A stretch of DNA of 64,000 bases from Strobilurus pachycystidiatus (GCA_019915135.1 JAHLMK010000006.1:1612001-1676000); one strand, 5' to 3'. Positions 44,160 to 55,597 are shown, counted from the stretch's first letter. A program made the numbers and translations. The notes: generated by a model from the sequence alone, not told the origin.

Positions 44160-44517
44160 CTACTCCAGACTGTATGTGTTCTTCTCCAACTAGAGAAGAG
44201 GTGAGCTGAGCCACATTTCGAGTCCCGACGAATGAACGATACCTCGGTTTCCAGCTCCCTCCGGACCACAAACTCCATTTCCCCCTTGATGAGCAGATGA
44301 TGATCGTCCAAATCTTCGACAATGAATTTATCGCGAGCCTTCTCGTTCATGGCGAGGAGAATCTGTTTGACGGCCGCATCGCTGTTTGTGCCTCAGTACT
44401 AGTCTAGGTCGATAGAGTGGTCCAATTTGACACACCAGGTGAGAAGAACGCCTGGAAGATTTCGATGATCAAGATTTCTACGTTGAGAGCACGAGGCGCA
44501 CCTCTGACTGCTTTCAT
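44160..44517 (-). CDS. TFB5: TFIIH subunit Tfb5 (GTF2H5/TTDA)
   Basis: A 66-residue protein from four small exons. MKAVR-G joins VLLT, then CDAAVKQILLAMNEKARDKF, then IVEDLDDHHLLIKGEMEFV with RRELETE, and the last exon LEKNTYSLE. The splice phases join perfectly and the product matches the whole Tfb5 family (usually 65-75 aa). It is the smallest core TFIIH subunit, stabilising the complex and stimulating nucleotide excision repair through the p52/Tfb2 partner. The gene is easily missed because no exon is longer than about 150 bp. Confidence 0.92.
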
Positions 44518-45024
44518 CCTGTGAACATGAGGGTGCGAAAGCAAATTCAAACTAAGCACCTGCTTAGCACAAATGAGTGTGTCAGCGGTGCCCTTTGCAT
44601 TACGTCAGAGTCGCGTGTCTTCTTCAGGCGCGATCTGGGCGCGACCGAACAGTCCGAAGACTTGAACATTTCCTACGGAACCGGCGCCCAACGTTATCCA
44701 ACAAATTCCTTGCGATCTTGTCTGTCTGTGGCTCACCGTCTCCCGAGGATATGCAATGGCATTGGAGCTCTGGCTCGCTCAGTGGCTGGCCTCGGTTCAA
44801 ATTCTTACCAGGCCTCAGGATCCAAACTTTTGCGTTGAGCAGAGCAGTAGAGACGACATGGTGGTAGAGCCGCCATCAACCATTGAGGCTCGCGCCGCGT
44901 GGCGGGTTGGCGCGGGCCGTTGGTCGCGTCACATTGTTCTCATACGATGCACTGGCATATGACCAGCGCCATGCAATGATATATAAAGCTCCCTTCCTTG
45001 CTTCTCGGTGCCTCCAAATCTGCC
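44518..45024 (+). promoter_or_regulatory. Promoter of the lactonase gene with TATA box
   Basis: 507 bp between divergent TFB5 and lactonase genes. ATATATAAAG at 44979-44988 is a good TATA box, about 40 bp before the ATG at 45025, implying a short 5' UTR. Open frames within this region have no recognisable domain. Confidence 0.55.
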
Positions 45025-46256
45025 ATGGTCAATTTCACCATTCTTGCCGGCGGCTACGACCTCTTCATTGCAGGGTATCTCTTCAATGCGCACGCGTCCA
45101 CGTTGTCGTTGGTCGACAAGTACCCTACAGGCGCCAACTGTTCTTGGATTTCTCTACATCCCACGAACCAGAGTGTCTTGTAGTGAGTGTCTCTCTCAAT
45201 ATGCTTTGACGATGTATGCTGATGGCCTTTCGCTCAGTGCTGTGAACCAAAACACCGACGGCGCGTTGCAGTCGTTCAGTGTTACGCCAGAGGGCGCCCT
45301 CTCTGCTGCAGTCGACACTGTGTCTAGTGGTGGACAAAGACCACCCCATGCGCAGCCTCTGAGCACTGGTCAAGTCGCTGTTGTGAACTACAGCTCAGGG
45401 AGCGCGCGCGTCATTCCCACCGACTCGAGCCCGCTCGACCTCGACGTCTCAGAAAGTGGAGTTATCACCTTCCCAGCTCCGGAGGGCAAGGTGTCTCACC
45501 CGCATATGGCGTATCAGTATGGCGATGAGATCTTCGTGCCCGACTTGGTCAGTATTTACACTTAGAATGAAATCAGATTTCATTGTTGACGTTCAACCTC
45601 GCCAGGGCTTGGATACCATCTGGCGTCTAATCGAAGATGGAAGACCCGGTAACTGGAAGATAGCTGGATCCATTGACCAGCCTGAAGGAAGCGGACCCCG
45701 TCATATCACTGTTTACGGTTAGTCCAGTCTAGTTCTTCTCTGTCTGCAACGTCAAGTTCATAAGTTTCTTTCAGACGATCTATTGTATACCATACATGAG
45801 CTCTCATCCACCTTAACGGTACAGGCCATCCCCGTCCTTGGCTCAACAAACACCTCCACCCTCATCGCCAACGTCTCCATCATCCCTTCAGAGCCCCCTG
45901 CGGGAGCAGCGTACGCCGGTGCCGAGATCTTCATCCCCCCACCCTCTGCCAAGTTCCCCAAACCCTACATCTACGTCTCAAACCGCAACACGGGCACCAC
46001 ACTCCCGCGCGGCGACTCCGTCGCCATATTCGAGTTCCACAAGGACAAACTGACGCTAGTGAATCAGGTGTACACGGGTGTGAACCAGATTCGCGGAATG
46101 TTTTTCGGTGGGCCGCATTCGGAGTATTTGGCGCTGTCTGGTGTGGTTGGGGAGGGTGGGGTTGCGGTGTTTGAGCGCACGGAAGGAGGAAGAAATCTAG
46201 TGGAGGTGGCGAGGAATACGGAGGTTCTGACCAGGACCTCCTTCGTGTGGGTGTAA
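45025..46256 (+). CDS. Seven-bladed beta-propeller lactonase family protein (6-phosphogluconolactonase / carboxymuconate cyclase-like)
   Basis: Starts MVNFTILAGGYDLFIAGYLF, about 350 residues in four exons. Propeller strands typical of the YbhE family: WISLHPTNQSVL-YAVNQNTDGALQSF, HAQPLSTGQVAVVNYSSGSA, HPHMAYQYGDEIFVPDL-GLD, GPRHITVY, YIYVSNRNTGTTLPRGDSVA and VNQIRGMFFGGPHSEYLALS. Family knowledge: such proteins hydrolyse or cyclise lactones (for example carboxymuconate), but many fungal copies are uncharacterised. No clear signal peptide is present. A carboxymuconate-type activity would fit aromatic catabolism in a wood- or litter-rotting fungus, though this is not shown by the sequence. Confidence 0.85.
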
Positions 46257-46392
46257 TGCTGCACCATGTAATTACGGCAAAGCCATGTGCTGTAGACAGA
46301 AACCATGAATGGTTACCGGTCCATGAGGACCAATGTCTGAATGTTTGCTGTGAGAATGTCTTTGGCAAAACGATGCAGCACAGATCAGTGGT

Positions 46393-46416
46393 TTCCCTGA
46401 ACCTTGAGGAACATTC
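46393..46416 (+). promoter_or_regulatory. Candidate heat shock element upstream of HSP10
   Basis: TTC at 46393-46395 and GAA at 46399-46401, then the perfect inverted pair GAACATTC at 46409-46416, about 85 bp before the HSP10 ATG. GAAnnTTC is the core of the HSF1 site, and chaperonin genes are known HSF targets. Spacing between the half-sites is not ideal. Confidence 0.45.
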
Positions 46417-46500
46417 TAGTGACCGGGACTTCGGGCCGACAGCCTTTAGGTCAGCAGGCAAATCGAAATTTTGCCACCGTCATTCTTGTCCGCATTTCTA

Positions 46501-46970
46501 ATGGTGCGTCTTACTCGACTTGTACGAAAATGGCATTGACCCTTCGCCCAGGCTGCCCAGGCTACTTTCAAGAGCATCAAGGCCGTCGTGCCTCTCCTTG
46601 ACCGCGTTCTCGTCCAGCGCTTCAAGCCGGAGACGGTGAGCACCCCCAACATTGGCCACGTTTTCCCCACTAATCAGTCACAGAAAACCGCTACTGGTAT
46701 CTTCTTGCCCACCAGCGCGACTGCGTCGCCGCTGCCAGAGGCCACTGTCATTGCCACCGGCCCCGGCGCTCCCAACCGCCAGGGCAACGTCGTCCCGACG
46801 TCTGTGAAGGCAGGCGACCGGGTCCTTCTTCCCGGCTGGGGCGGCAACACAATCAAGGTCGGAGAAGAGGTGTGTTGCATTCTTCTTTGTGCTCAGGGCG
46901 GTGCGCTGACGACGGGCAGGAATACTACCTCTTCAAGGACTCGGAGATCCTCGCCAAGATCCAGGAGTAG
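46501..46970 (+). CDS. HSP10: Mitochondrial chaperonin 10 (GroES homolog)
   Basis: Four exons, about 105-110 residues. Exon 1 is only ATG (46501-46503), followed by an intron with donor gtgcgt. Exon 2 gives AAQATFKSIKAVVPLLDRVL, or ATFKSIK if the second of two nearby acceptors is used. Then VQRFKPET-KTATGIFLPTSATAS (the mobile loop that contacts Hsp60), PEATVIATGPGAPN, VKAGDRVLLPGWGGNTIKVG and EYYLFKDSEILAKIQE. It caps Hsp60 in the mitochondrial matrix. The N-terminus is the usual uncleaved targeting helix. Confidence 0.94.
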
Positions 46971-47124
46971 GCGTATCCATGGTTTTCCAGCACGGACAAA
47001 AGTATTTCGTTGGGCTAGCATACATTTGAATGTTAATGACAGGCAATTTTCCCCCACTCAACATTGTCTCACTCGGCCTCAATTCTATCCACTCAAATAC
47101 TTCACCCAGGTCAGAGTGCTCGCA

Positions 47125-47330
47125 CTAGCTGTCGTCGCCGTCCCGCGGAACAGTTCCTGTCTTATGGCGCTCACGCCAATGTCCGGTCTGGCATCCCGAA
47201 TTCCAATACAATGCCCGAACCGCTCTCTTTTGTCGTGCACATTTGGCGCTAAATTGGACTTTCACCTCGCTCCGTCTGCAAAGCCGACGCGTTGGTTGAT
47301 ACAGTTTGAACGTCATCGCGCCTGAAGAGT
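47125..47330 (-). pseudogene. Decayed MYND zinc-finger fragment
   Basis: CRRSEVKVQFSAKCARQKR, followed by VRALYWNSGCQTGHWRERHK and DGDDS, lines up with CKRSDVKVRFCAKCAHQKR, VRALYCSSECQTKDWQDRHK and DADDS in the intact gene next door. Zinc-binding Cys residues are lost (Cys to Ser, Cys to Trp), and no upstream exons are seen. It is a partial tandem copy. Confidence 0.7.
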
Positions 47331-47403
47331 TGGTGGGAGCTAGGAGACTTTACAAGCAAGAGTCAACTTCATCATTGAGAACTGTCAGCCACCGTATTTC
47401 AAG

Positions 47404-48588
47404 CTACTCTAATGCCTTTGGATTGGACTGCTCATCCATGCTGTCATCTGCGTCCCACGAAATGGTCCCGGCATGCTCTGCCTTATGGCGATCTTGCCAA
47501 TCCTTGGTCTGGCACTCCGAACTACAGTACAACGCCCGGACTGGTCTCTTCTGATGCGCACATTTGGCGCAGAATCGAACCTTGACATCGCTCCGCTTGC
47601 ATACTCGACACGATGGTACAATCATAGTAAAGCCGGCATCTGATTCTGCGCGCTGGAAAGAGTTTGGTGTGAGCTGAAGAGGGCGGGAACGCGAAGCGAT
47701 TTCGAGCGCTCGAGAGAGGCTAAGGGGAGCTTCAGTCCACGGGTCGGACACTCGTTGGCGCTGGACAATCGCAGGATCTCCCATTGGCATCATTTGGACG
47801 AGTTTCCCGGCTTCTTGGAAAAATGGCGAGAAGCCAGGGATGTCATCGAGCAGAACCGACAGGTCAACGACGTGGGTGAAGCCTTTAAGGAAGAAGATGG
47901 CGTGTTGGTGGGTAGGCCTGACGGGTATGATTCCATCTCGCTTCGTGTTTTTGCCTTGGTGGGCATGTATGGCTTGCGTGACGGACTTGGCGAGGGCGAA
48001 TACGAAAGGAAAATCATACGTCCTTACTCCGTCGTTGTAATCATTTGGGAACCGGATAGTGACTGGGCCGTCGAAGCTGTGTCACAGGCGCATGAGCAGA
48101 CTGTCCAGAATCAGTCTTGGTAGAGAGCTTACACTTCACAGCGTCCTTGACGCGTATCGACCCACTGCTCCCTAGACTTGAGTCCTAGCTCGCGAATGTG
48201 GGACTGCCGCAAGAAGATCCAGTCATCACACGTTCCTAACAATGGCTGAATGTCTACGCTCTTCACAGCGTGTGTTGGATTCCGATGTCTCAGATGAAGG
48301 GACCCCGCTCACCGAGCCGATTTCGCTAGAAGCGGTGCATGGATAGGTGCAAACGCGCGTACTGTTTGAGCTATCAGGCCGCGAGTAGGGCAGAGCCATG
48401 AGTTTGTTCTCCAAAGATTGACCATGTTCGTCTTTGAGAAGGAACGGGTGCGGTGAACCGGGGAATGTAGCCACATAGTGCTCCTGATTACAGCTAATGA
48501 GATTTATGACAAAAATACGACGAGGGCAGGAGCATAAGGTGGGATTCATAGCACTCACTGCAAATAAAGGCGCGCCTATGACATTCAT
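47404..48588 (-). CDS. MYND-type zinc finger protein
   Basis: The 3' exon is secure. It encodes an unknown N-terminal region (DGPVTIRFPNDYNDGVRTYD, then FALAKSVTQAIHAHQ, and VVDLSVLLDDIPGFSPFF) followed by a MYND finger: CRVCKRSDVKVRFCAKC and ALYCSSECQTKDWQDRHKAEH, with all zinc ligands. The stop is at 47404. The upstream part is less certain. An intron before about 48085 and an exon around 48350-48490 (CNQEHYVATFPGSPHPFLL) are likely, and the start near 48588 is a guess. MYND domains bind proline-rich peptides; the role here is unknown. Confidence 0.6.
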
Positions 48589-49289
48589 AGCGGAGTGCCA
48601 GGCAATGGATGTAAGACGAAGAGAGCGTGATCGTACTCGGGCCGACCACGCCGCACCGTCTCTTGCTCTACACTCTCATCAGGAGAGAACACTTTGACTG
48701 TAATCCAAACGGTTTACTGATCAACAGAAGGATTTTCTGCGCAACGATTTGACTTCGGCAGCCAACCAGCCAATGCTTCAACCCTCGCCGTGGCTTCTGA
48801 ATCCGGCGATGTGGGTATGGTTTTCCGTTCCCCACTGGCAAGGGCTGCCAATTTGGTTTTCCTTGCCATATTCTGCGACAGTCTTTTTGCGGGAAGTTTG
48901 TCTGGAGATACTCCTAGATTAGCCTCCATTTTCCTACCATGCCCGGCCAGGCCATGCTGTCACGAGGAAGGAAGGAATACTTCGCGCACCCAAACCACGC
49001 AGATCTATACCGGCAGCGGCGCCATGGGCTAAAATTTGACAGTTCCTGTACATATCTCGCACGAATCCGAGGCACTGATGCTAGTACTGATGGATTGTTG
49101 GGATCGCCAAAAGTTGACTAACAATAGGTCGAAAGGGGAACAACAACAGTCAAGGAGGGCTGAAGGACGCCCATTCTACCCTGGCACCCCGGAAGGATCG
49201 TTTTCCATTTGATGGCTCCCGAAGCCTGTCATTGTTCCAATTCGTTCTCTCCATTGTTCGCCTTTTTCCCTTTGTTATCTGTCATTAAG
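48589..49289. other. Intergenic, no supported gene
   Basis: About 700 bp. A 71-codon minus-strand frame (48714-48929) has low-complexity Ala/Ser/Lys composition and no domain; it is not called. Confidence 0.45.
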
Positions 49290-49296
49290 TATAAAA
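49290..49296 (+). promoter_or_regulatory. TATA box of the CFEM gene
   Basis: TATAAAA at 49290-49296, 53 bp before the ATG. A CT-rich stretch lies upstream, as in strongly expressed fungal secreted-protein genes. Confidence 0.6.
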
Positions 49297-49348
49297 GCCC
49301 GTTCAGAAGCGATGGTAGACCCAACCCGGTATCAACATTCCTTCCAAG

Positions 49349-49975
49349 ATGCACTTCACTCTCAGTCTTCTCGCCCTTGCATCTGTGCCATTTGTGGCAT
49401 CCTCAATAGTCCAACGCGATACCTATCCTCGCGGTCTGTATCCTGGTGGGTCCATACGACATCTTCGCGATGGTTATGAGAATCCTAACATCTTTACAGA
49501 CTGTGCAATGACTTGCCTTGCTAGCGCAGATTTTGGCAGCTGCCAGGCCACGGATAACACATGTCTATGCGAGAGCTACGCCTTCGTGAACAGTACCACG
49601 ACGTGCTTCAAGGCGTCCTGCGATGACAGTGACTACAGCGAAGCAATTTCCATCTCGACGCAAGTGTGTAATTCCGTCGTAAGTTCCTAAACTGTATACC
49701 ATAAGAATCATATGCTGATCATGTTATGGTAGGGTGTAACTACTGCACCATCCCCGCCTACTTCCACTTCATCAGGAAGTTCAACGTCGAGTGGCTCATC
49801 GAGCACCAGTGCCGTTTCCTCTTCGAGGTACGTCTTCCATCAGCTTCCTACGCCCTACCAGAATTTCACTGAACTGTGATGCAGTACGGCTCCGTCCGAT
49901 GCTGGCAGCATGGTGTCAGTCAACTCGATTACCGTCCTTTCGACCCTTCTCGTTGCAGTCGTCGCCAACCTCTAG
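49349..49975 (+). CDS. CFEM-domain, probably GPI-anchored cell surface protein
   Basis: About 170 residues from three exons. It has a signal peptide MHFTLSLLALASVPFVAS and then the CFEM domain with eight Cys: DCAMTCLASADFGSCQ, NTCLCESYAFVNSTTTC, FKASCDDSDYSEA and STQVCNSV. After an intron comes a Ser/Thr-rich stretch, and after another a C-terminal hydrophobic tail SITVLSTLLVAVVANL with a small-residue omega site (probably SDAGS). CFEM proteins of fungi bind haem or act in wall structure and host contact. The acidic residue used for haem-iron coordination in Csa2/Pga7 could be the Asp before the first Cys pair or in SADFGSC. Function is not assigned further. Confidence 0.9.
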
Positions 49976-50337
49976 TGTTTCTGCATAAACTATCATTTCG
50001 TGTCTTTCTTTATTCGACTAATTATGTTGTTATATACCTTTTATTTACGACAACACTGGGATTTCTTCTAGAGAACAAAAGTGGTGCTTCACAAACAATG
50101 ATACGCACTGTAGTAATTCGAATTTCCACAGGATTATATTCGGGGACGGTGGTAACTGCCTTCGGTTCGTATAGAGAACGACGAGCTCATTTCGTCTTAT
50201 CACCTCGTGTCCTTTGTGCACGCTACAAAAAAGAGTATTTTCATTCGAATCGGGTATCCAGTCTCTGTGAGAAGTCACTGATATATAAGCCATAACATAA
50301 CGAGTCACGAAGTGGATCATCGAGACGGAGAATATTT
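49976..50337. other. Convergent 3' intergenic region
   Basis: 362 bp, AT-rich, between the CFEM gene (+) and the F-box gene (-), with no supported gene. Confidence 0.5.
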
Positions 50338-51545
50338 CTAATCACACAATTGTACCCGCACATCCACATTCTTTCTCAAAATCCCAAACGAGTTTTCCAC
50401 GACATCTTTCACCTCATCCAAGAATTTCTCCGGGCCTTCTCGCAGTTCCAACAATACCGTCACCCTCTTCAGGTGCGACATCTCTGTCCGTTTCAAGGCC
50501 TGCGCGAGAGCATCCCACCGCACTCGTCCAGAGAAGAAATGCGACGATGAACCACTCCCCGAAAGACAGTCCCAGTCGTAGAAGTGCACGGCAACTGTGA
50601 TGGTGAGGTCTTCCAGAGCCCAAGGCTCATGCCTCAACAACGTCGAGGTCCACCAAGTCAGCAACGACTGGTGGATGATCCTGTCCGAGATGGAGACGCG
50701 CAGGGTCCGAAGGCGGGTCAGGTTTAGAGTAGGCAGGTCGTCTGTCACTTGATTAGAGGAGAACATTAGGTATGACGAACAGTAATGAACGAACCAGAAA
50801 GCCCATGCATTCTAAAAGCGCCCAGTTCCAACGTCATTAACGTCTCTCCAGTTATGTTCAACACGTCGTCTATACGCCTCAGCGCATCGACATCACTAGC
50901 CTTGGGCTTGACACTCAATGCCTCCAATTCGTCCAAGCAGAACGGCCCAGCCGGATCCATCAATATGTCCACGACGTCGGAGCGCGAGTACGTAAAGCAC
51001 ACCTCTAGCGTCTTCAGTCGGATTTGGGGCGCCTCCGTCCCGTCACATTCATCCATCTCGTAAGCACCATCCGAGTCCGAGCAGTGGAACTGGTATAGCC
51101 GGAAATGCCGTAGGTTGGGGAAGTTGCGCATGAGCCGGAAGAAGACACTGCGGGTTTCGACGCGTAGGATGTTGAGGAAGAGGGTATCGATGTTGCTTGA
51201 CCAGCGGAGGGGGTATAGGAGAGGGAGATCGACGTTGACGAGGGAGAGCTCGCGGACGCGGTCAAGTTCGGACACTACGTTGAGATTGGGCGCTTGGGAA
51301 GACCATTGGTCGGATCCACGATTTCCCAAGCCAATCAAGCGAAGCTTCTGGACGTGCGGAAATGCGGAGGGCGTCGCTTTGAGGAACCGTTGCGTAGATA
51401 TGGGGGTGAGAACGACTTCGTGGAAGATATGGGCACGAGCGCGATAGAGGAGCGGTGATCCAGTGAGGGCGCAATTTCGGAGGGAGCGCACGTCGTCGTG
51501 CAGTTCGTCTATGATAAGATCAAGAAGCTCCTGTGGGAGATGCAC
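50338..51545 (-). CDS. F-box-like / leucine-rich repeat protein
   Basis: Two exons and about 380 residues. It starts MHLPQELLDLIIDELHDDVR, a typical basidiomycete F-box opening (LPxELLxxII), followed by NCALTGSPLLYRARAHIFHE. Irregular leucine-rich segments follow: FPHVQKLRLIGLG, VRELSLVNVDLPLL, NIDTLFLNILRVE, FPNLRHFRLYQF, RLKTLEVCFTYS and LDELEALSVKP. After one intron (about 50766-50800) it continues with LPTLNLTRLRTLRVSISDR and ends NVDVRVQLCD. Such proteins are substrate adaptors for SCF ubiquitin ligases, or inactive relatives. This family is large and fast-evolving in Agaricomycetes. Confidence 0.82.
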
Positions 51546-51587
51546 GTCGCCTTTCTGTTCTGAAGTGCCGAGTTCTATCAGACTGCT

Positions 51588-52699
51588 TTATGAAAAGACA
51601 AGGAGCACATACGATGCTTGTTGCCACAAGCGCTCTTGATTCTCGATATAATGGACGGCATCGAGGTGGGGGAGATAACGGGTGGAATTGTGAGGAGCAT
51701 CATCCGTGAGTGACGCTATAAATGCACGTCGATAGAAGGGTGGACGCGATGGAGATACTGATGACAATGCTCTCGAGTGGGTCCAGCCATCAAGGGACCT
51801 CAGAATGACCGCCCCGTGACGAAAGAGCCTTCCGCCGGAGATCCATCCAGCCGATGCCTGAGACGCATTCTCTGAGTTCTCCTCGGGCGTTAGACTGCGG
51901 AAATATACGTTCTCAGATAACAATTTGGAGCAGGCAAAGAGGGAGACTGACGGAGCTTGGAACACAAGGGGAAGGCATATCCATCACCACCATCAATGTT
52001 ATCGTTAAGTATTCCTTTCGCAGCATTGTGTGGTGGATGTCCCTCAAACACAGACATCCGGAGAAACATGCGATCCTAGCAGGCAGGTCTCCACCCGATA
52101 GTGGCAGCATTGCGACATAAGGAAGGACAGTCGTCAACGCGTGGCCGGACCTCGGGGAATGCCCACTGAGGAGTGAATTGGAAGCTATTGGAAGCCAGCC
52201 AGAGAAGGACACAGAGTTCGCTGCACAGTCCTAATCGTGGGACGGAGCCATTTGCTGATCTCATATGCAGCGAGAAGCGAAAAGGCGGGGGCACATCCCC
52301 AAGGCACAGCCCAAGCTTGTAGATCCGACTCGGATGGGATCCTGGACGAGGAGTTTGTTTTGCCTATGACATCGCCTATGAATGAACCCGGAAGGCTAGT
52401 CCAATAGTTGGAAGAGACCGGCACTAGCGTCCAAGACTTGGGAAGAACCCGCAACGGATGTGCCAGATCTTCTCGTCTCGTCTCGACGTGCCTGTCAAAA
52501 TGTCGGTGCTCGAGTACAGTAACATAAAGGCAATGAATGAGAAACGGACAGCAACGCATGGAACGGTCAGTCGTATGATCTTATCGAAAAGGCACGACCA
52601 AGTTTGGGGGTGGTTGCATTCGCAGTATCGCCCGGGCAGTACTATGCCGAAAACGAGAGCGAGTGGTTGTTTGGGCAGGGCGAGTGAGAAGGAATCCAC
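51588..52699 (-). CDS. Doubtful multi-exon membrane protein
   Basis: Minus-strand frames suggest exons of one gene. MDSFSLALPKQPLALVFGIV with hydrophobic helices is at 52560-52699. YWTSLPGSFIGDVIGKTNSS and WGCAPAFSLLAAYEISKWL are at about 52200-52430. SAGWISGGRLFRHGAVILRS and HNSTRYLPHLDAVHYIE are at 51600-51870. Joins are plausible but unproven, and no family is recognised. It could be a decaying gene. Confidence 0.3.
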
Positions 52700-53196
52700 G
52701 CTGCGTCCACGGCGTTAGCTGTTATCGACATCTGGACGAAATGGGTGAAGGGAACGGGTGGTTCAAGTTCTCCGTGCGATTGATGATGGTCGTTGGCGGA
52801 GAAGCCCAATCTGGGTAGCGCAACACGTTTTCGGGATTACTATTCTGGGCTTGCTACCGATTGGTGTAGTCTTGAATCTTGGCCAGGTTTTGATTTCTAT
52901 CTGTATGGATGGCACGCACTATCTTGGAAGCTACAGCGGATCTATACAAGATGTGGCACACATTTACCTTCAGCTCACTGCTTTCGAGATCACTGGCAGG
53001 TGCCCCACAGGCTACAGGCAGACTGAAGAGCATCAAGCTATGCTTTGAACCGTACCAGGTCATGATTTCTATTGTACAAACACCATAAGCATATAGAGGA
53101 GAAGTTACAATCAGATATAACTATAAGTGTAAAGATGCAAAACGTATCACTCATGAATACATAAATCACTACCGTCCAATTCTCACCAACGTGATA
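52700..53196. other. Intergenic, no supported gene
   Basis: About 500 bp between the doubtful membrane gene and the 3' end of ASE1. A 96-codon plus frame lacks any recognisable feature. Confidence 0.4.
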
Positions 53197-55597
53197 CTAA
53201 TACTCCTCTTCCTCCCTCACGCTCCCCGCAATCCCCGCCCACCTCGCCGATGCACCCATATTCATCGACGCAGCCAGGTTCATAGTGGCCTCCGCCGCAT
53301 CGATACTCGACCGGGGCTTGAAGCTCTCCCTCTTTGCTCTGGACGCCTTCCTCACCCCACCGCCACCAAACACAGCGCTGGAGCTCACACTCCGGCTCCC
53401 ATACCCGCCGCGCAGCACCCCACTACTCGGCAGCCGCCCATGCCCCAGCGCATGGTGCTGCGTCCCCGGCTTCGGTACGGGCATCGCTATCGGGCGGGGC
53501 AGCGCCGAGTTGCTCTGGCTCACAGACCGGCCATGCCCAGGAATCTTCGAGGGCGACACTGCCCCCGCACGCCCGTTATGACTGCGCGACATGCTCAGCG
53601 GCGCCCTCTCCGAGGTCGACTCGCTCATCTTCATACGCTTGTTCGGCGCGGAGTGCACGCTCGAGCCGGCGGGGCGCACAGCGGGGGTGACGACACCGCT
53701 CTTGGTGGGCGCGTACGAGTGGCTGTTGGGCGTCGTAGACCGTGGAGGGACAGACCCCGCCCGAGGTGGTTTCCGTTTGTTCTCTTGGTCTGCAGCGCTG
53801 ACGGTCGCCATCAAGGCATGGAGCATCGACTCGCCATAGACGAGGAACGGTCGGCCAGCTTCCTGTTCCCAGTCTGGTAGCATCGCTAGAAGATCTTGTT
53901 CCAGCTAATTGAATGGGTGAATTAGTCCAATGCCTTGACGATAGAAATTGTTTAGCTTACTCGAGGCTTCTCCTTTGTAACGCGTTTCCTCATCTTCTCT
54001 TCTCTAAGAAGCCGTCCAGGATCTCGGGCACCGCGTCCAAATAGACGAGACTGATCAGAAGCGGCAGCAGCCAGCTCCTTCTCCTCTTCGCAAATCTCAA
54101 AGTATTTCTTGATTGCAGCAAGGAGAGGTGCCTTCATCCGCTTCTCCTCTTTCAGGCGTCGGATTTCATCTTCGTGTATCGTTAAGAGCTCCTCCGTATG
54201 CTCGTCTAGTAATCATCAGACATCGACCCCAATGAATGAATATTCAAATGACTTACCATCGGCGAATGGTGCAAAGTCCGCTCGTTCCTCATCACCAATC
54301 ATCAGCTCGTCCCACAGCTTGACGATCTCATTCCGAGCGCTCGCTACGAATGCGCCCATTCGCTCACGCTTTAGCTCCAGCATCCTCTCCAACTCGCTCT
54401 CATACTCTTTCACAGTCTCCTCCGTGCTGCCGCGGTGAGCATCAACAAACGCGTCCATATCTTGCTCAGCGACTCCCATCCTCCGCCAAAGACCCTCCAG
54501 CTCGTCATACATTGACTGAATTTGTGTTTCGCGCCTGCGCTTGGTTTCCTCCAACGATGATTGGAGGTTAGCCGCCCATTTGAGCAAACTCGGCGTGGGA
54601 TCGACATTTTCCAATCCGACTGGAACGCCGTTCCGCTCAGCAAAGCCTTCGTCGTCTGCTTCCTCCACCCTAGCGACAAAAGTGGCAAGGATTCGTTGAT
54701 AATCCGATTCTGAAATATCTTCTTGGCTGATGACAAGGGATTGGTTGCGCGAAGATGGGGTAGGTGTTGACATATGGAAGGGGTCTAGCCGGCTTAGGCC
54801 CAAGGCAGAGGGAGCGCGTGATGAGAAGAAAGATGAGGGAGTCAACATTGAAGGGAGGTCGTCCAGTGAGGGTGGCGCTATGCCAAGTTCAGTGTACAGC
54901 CAGTCAATTTGCACAAGCGTGGTGGAGAGTTGATGAAGACGTTTGGACTGCAGGGTATTCAGAGACTGGCAAAAACATGGCTACGATATACTACTCACCA
55001 CTTCGGCTTTGCCGCGGACAAGCTCCTTCTCCATGCGCAAAAAACGCTCTGGCGTGACATCACGGTGCGCTGATGTATCGAGATCGTCGTCGAGGATGTC
55101 AACGCTGAAGTAATCGTGTCCGAGGGTCCGTGCTAAGGCGTGCAAGCGATTTGAAAGTGTCGTCAGCTGCTCCAACTTTGTGTGATACAACTGTTGGTCC
55201 ATCATTAGCAGAAGTCGCAGACAAGCTGTAAGCGCCGCACCTGTCTGAGCTTCTCCTGGTGCTCAGAGGCCATCTCGAATCGACGTGGCAAGACCTTTTC
55301 CTTGCGCAGCTCGCCCACGCTGTTGCCCGTGCTCTTTATGTGTCCGCCTAGTGATTTCTGGTACCGAATGCAGTCCTCCTCGACCTTTTCGCACTTTTCC
55401 ATCCACATATCGACTTCTTTCCGCCGCATCTCTATCTGGGCCTCGACGCTGTTCATGAGGTTTTGTTGGATCGTCGCCAGTTCATCTTCGAGTGCGCTCT
55501 CTGAGAGACCAAGCTGCGCATGCAGCGGCGGGAGTAGATGTGTCTGTGTCTGGAGATGCGAGTGCAGCGAGTTGAGTAGCGCGGTGAGGGCGGACAT
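53197..55597 (-). CDS. ASE1: Ase1/PRC1/MAP65 microtubule cross-linker
   Basis: About 700 residues in six or so exons. Starts MSALTALLNSLHSHLQTQTH and HAQLGLSESALEDELATIQQ (dimerisation rod with coiled coil). Then YHTKLEQLTTLSNRLHALAR, the spectrin-like microtubule-binding region RRETQIQSMYDELEGLWRRM and RNEIVKLWDELMIGDEERADF, HEDEIRRLKEEKRMKAPLL, then GRGARDPGRLLREEKMRKRV, the conserved basic MAP65 signature. The C-terminal ~230 residues are Ser/Pro/Arg-rich and disordered, as in other Ase1 proteins, where they add microtubule affinity and hold CDK sites (several SP and TP pairs such as TTPNS, VSPSK). It bundles antiparallel microtubules in the anaphase midzone. Confidence 0.9.

Noticed and set aside
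44765..44815. A-box and B-box like motifs (GCTCAGTGGC, GGTTCAAATTC)
   Set aside because: The boxes are only about 25 bp apart, too close for a tRNA, and no acceptor stem is found.
47755..48123. 122-codon plus-strand open frame
   Set aside because: It is antisense to the MYND gene, whose minus-strand frame continues into an intact zinc finger; the plus frame has no recognisable domain.
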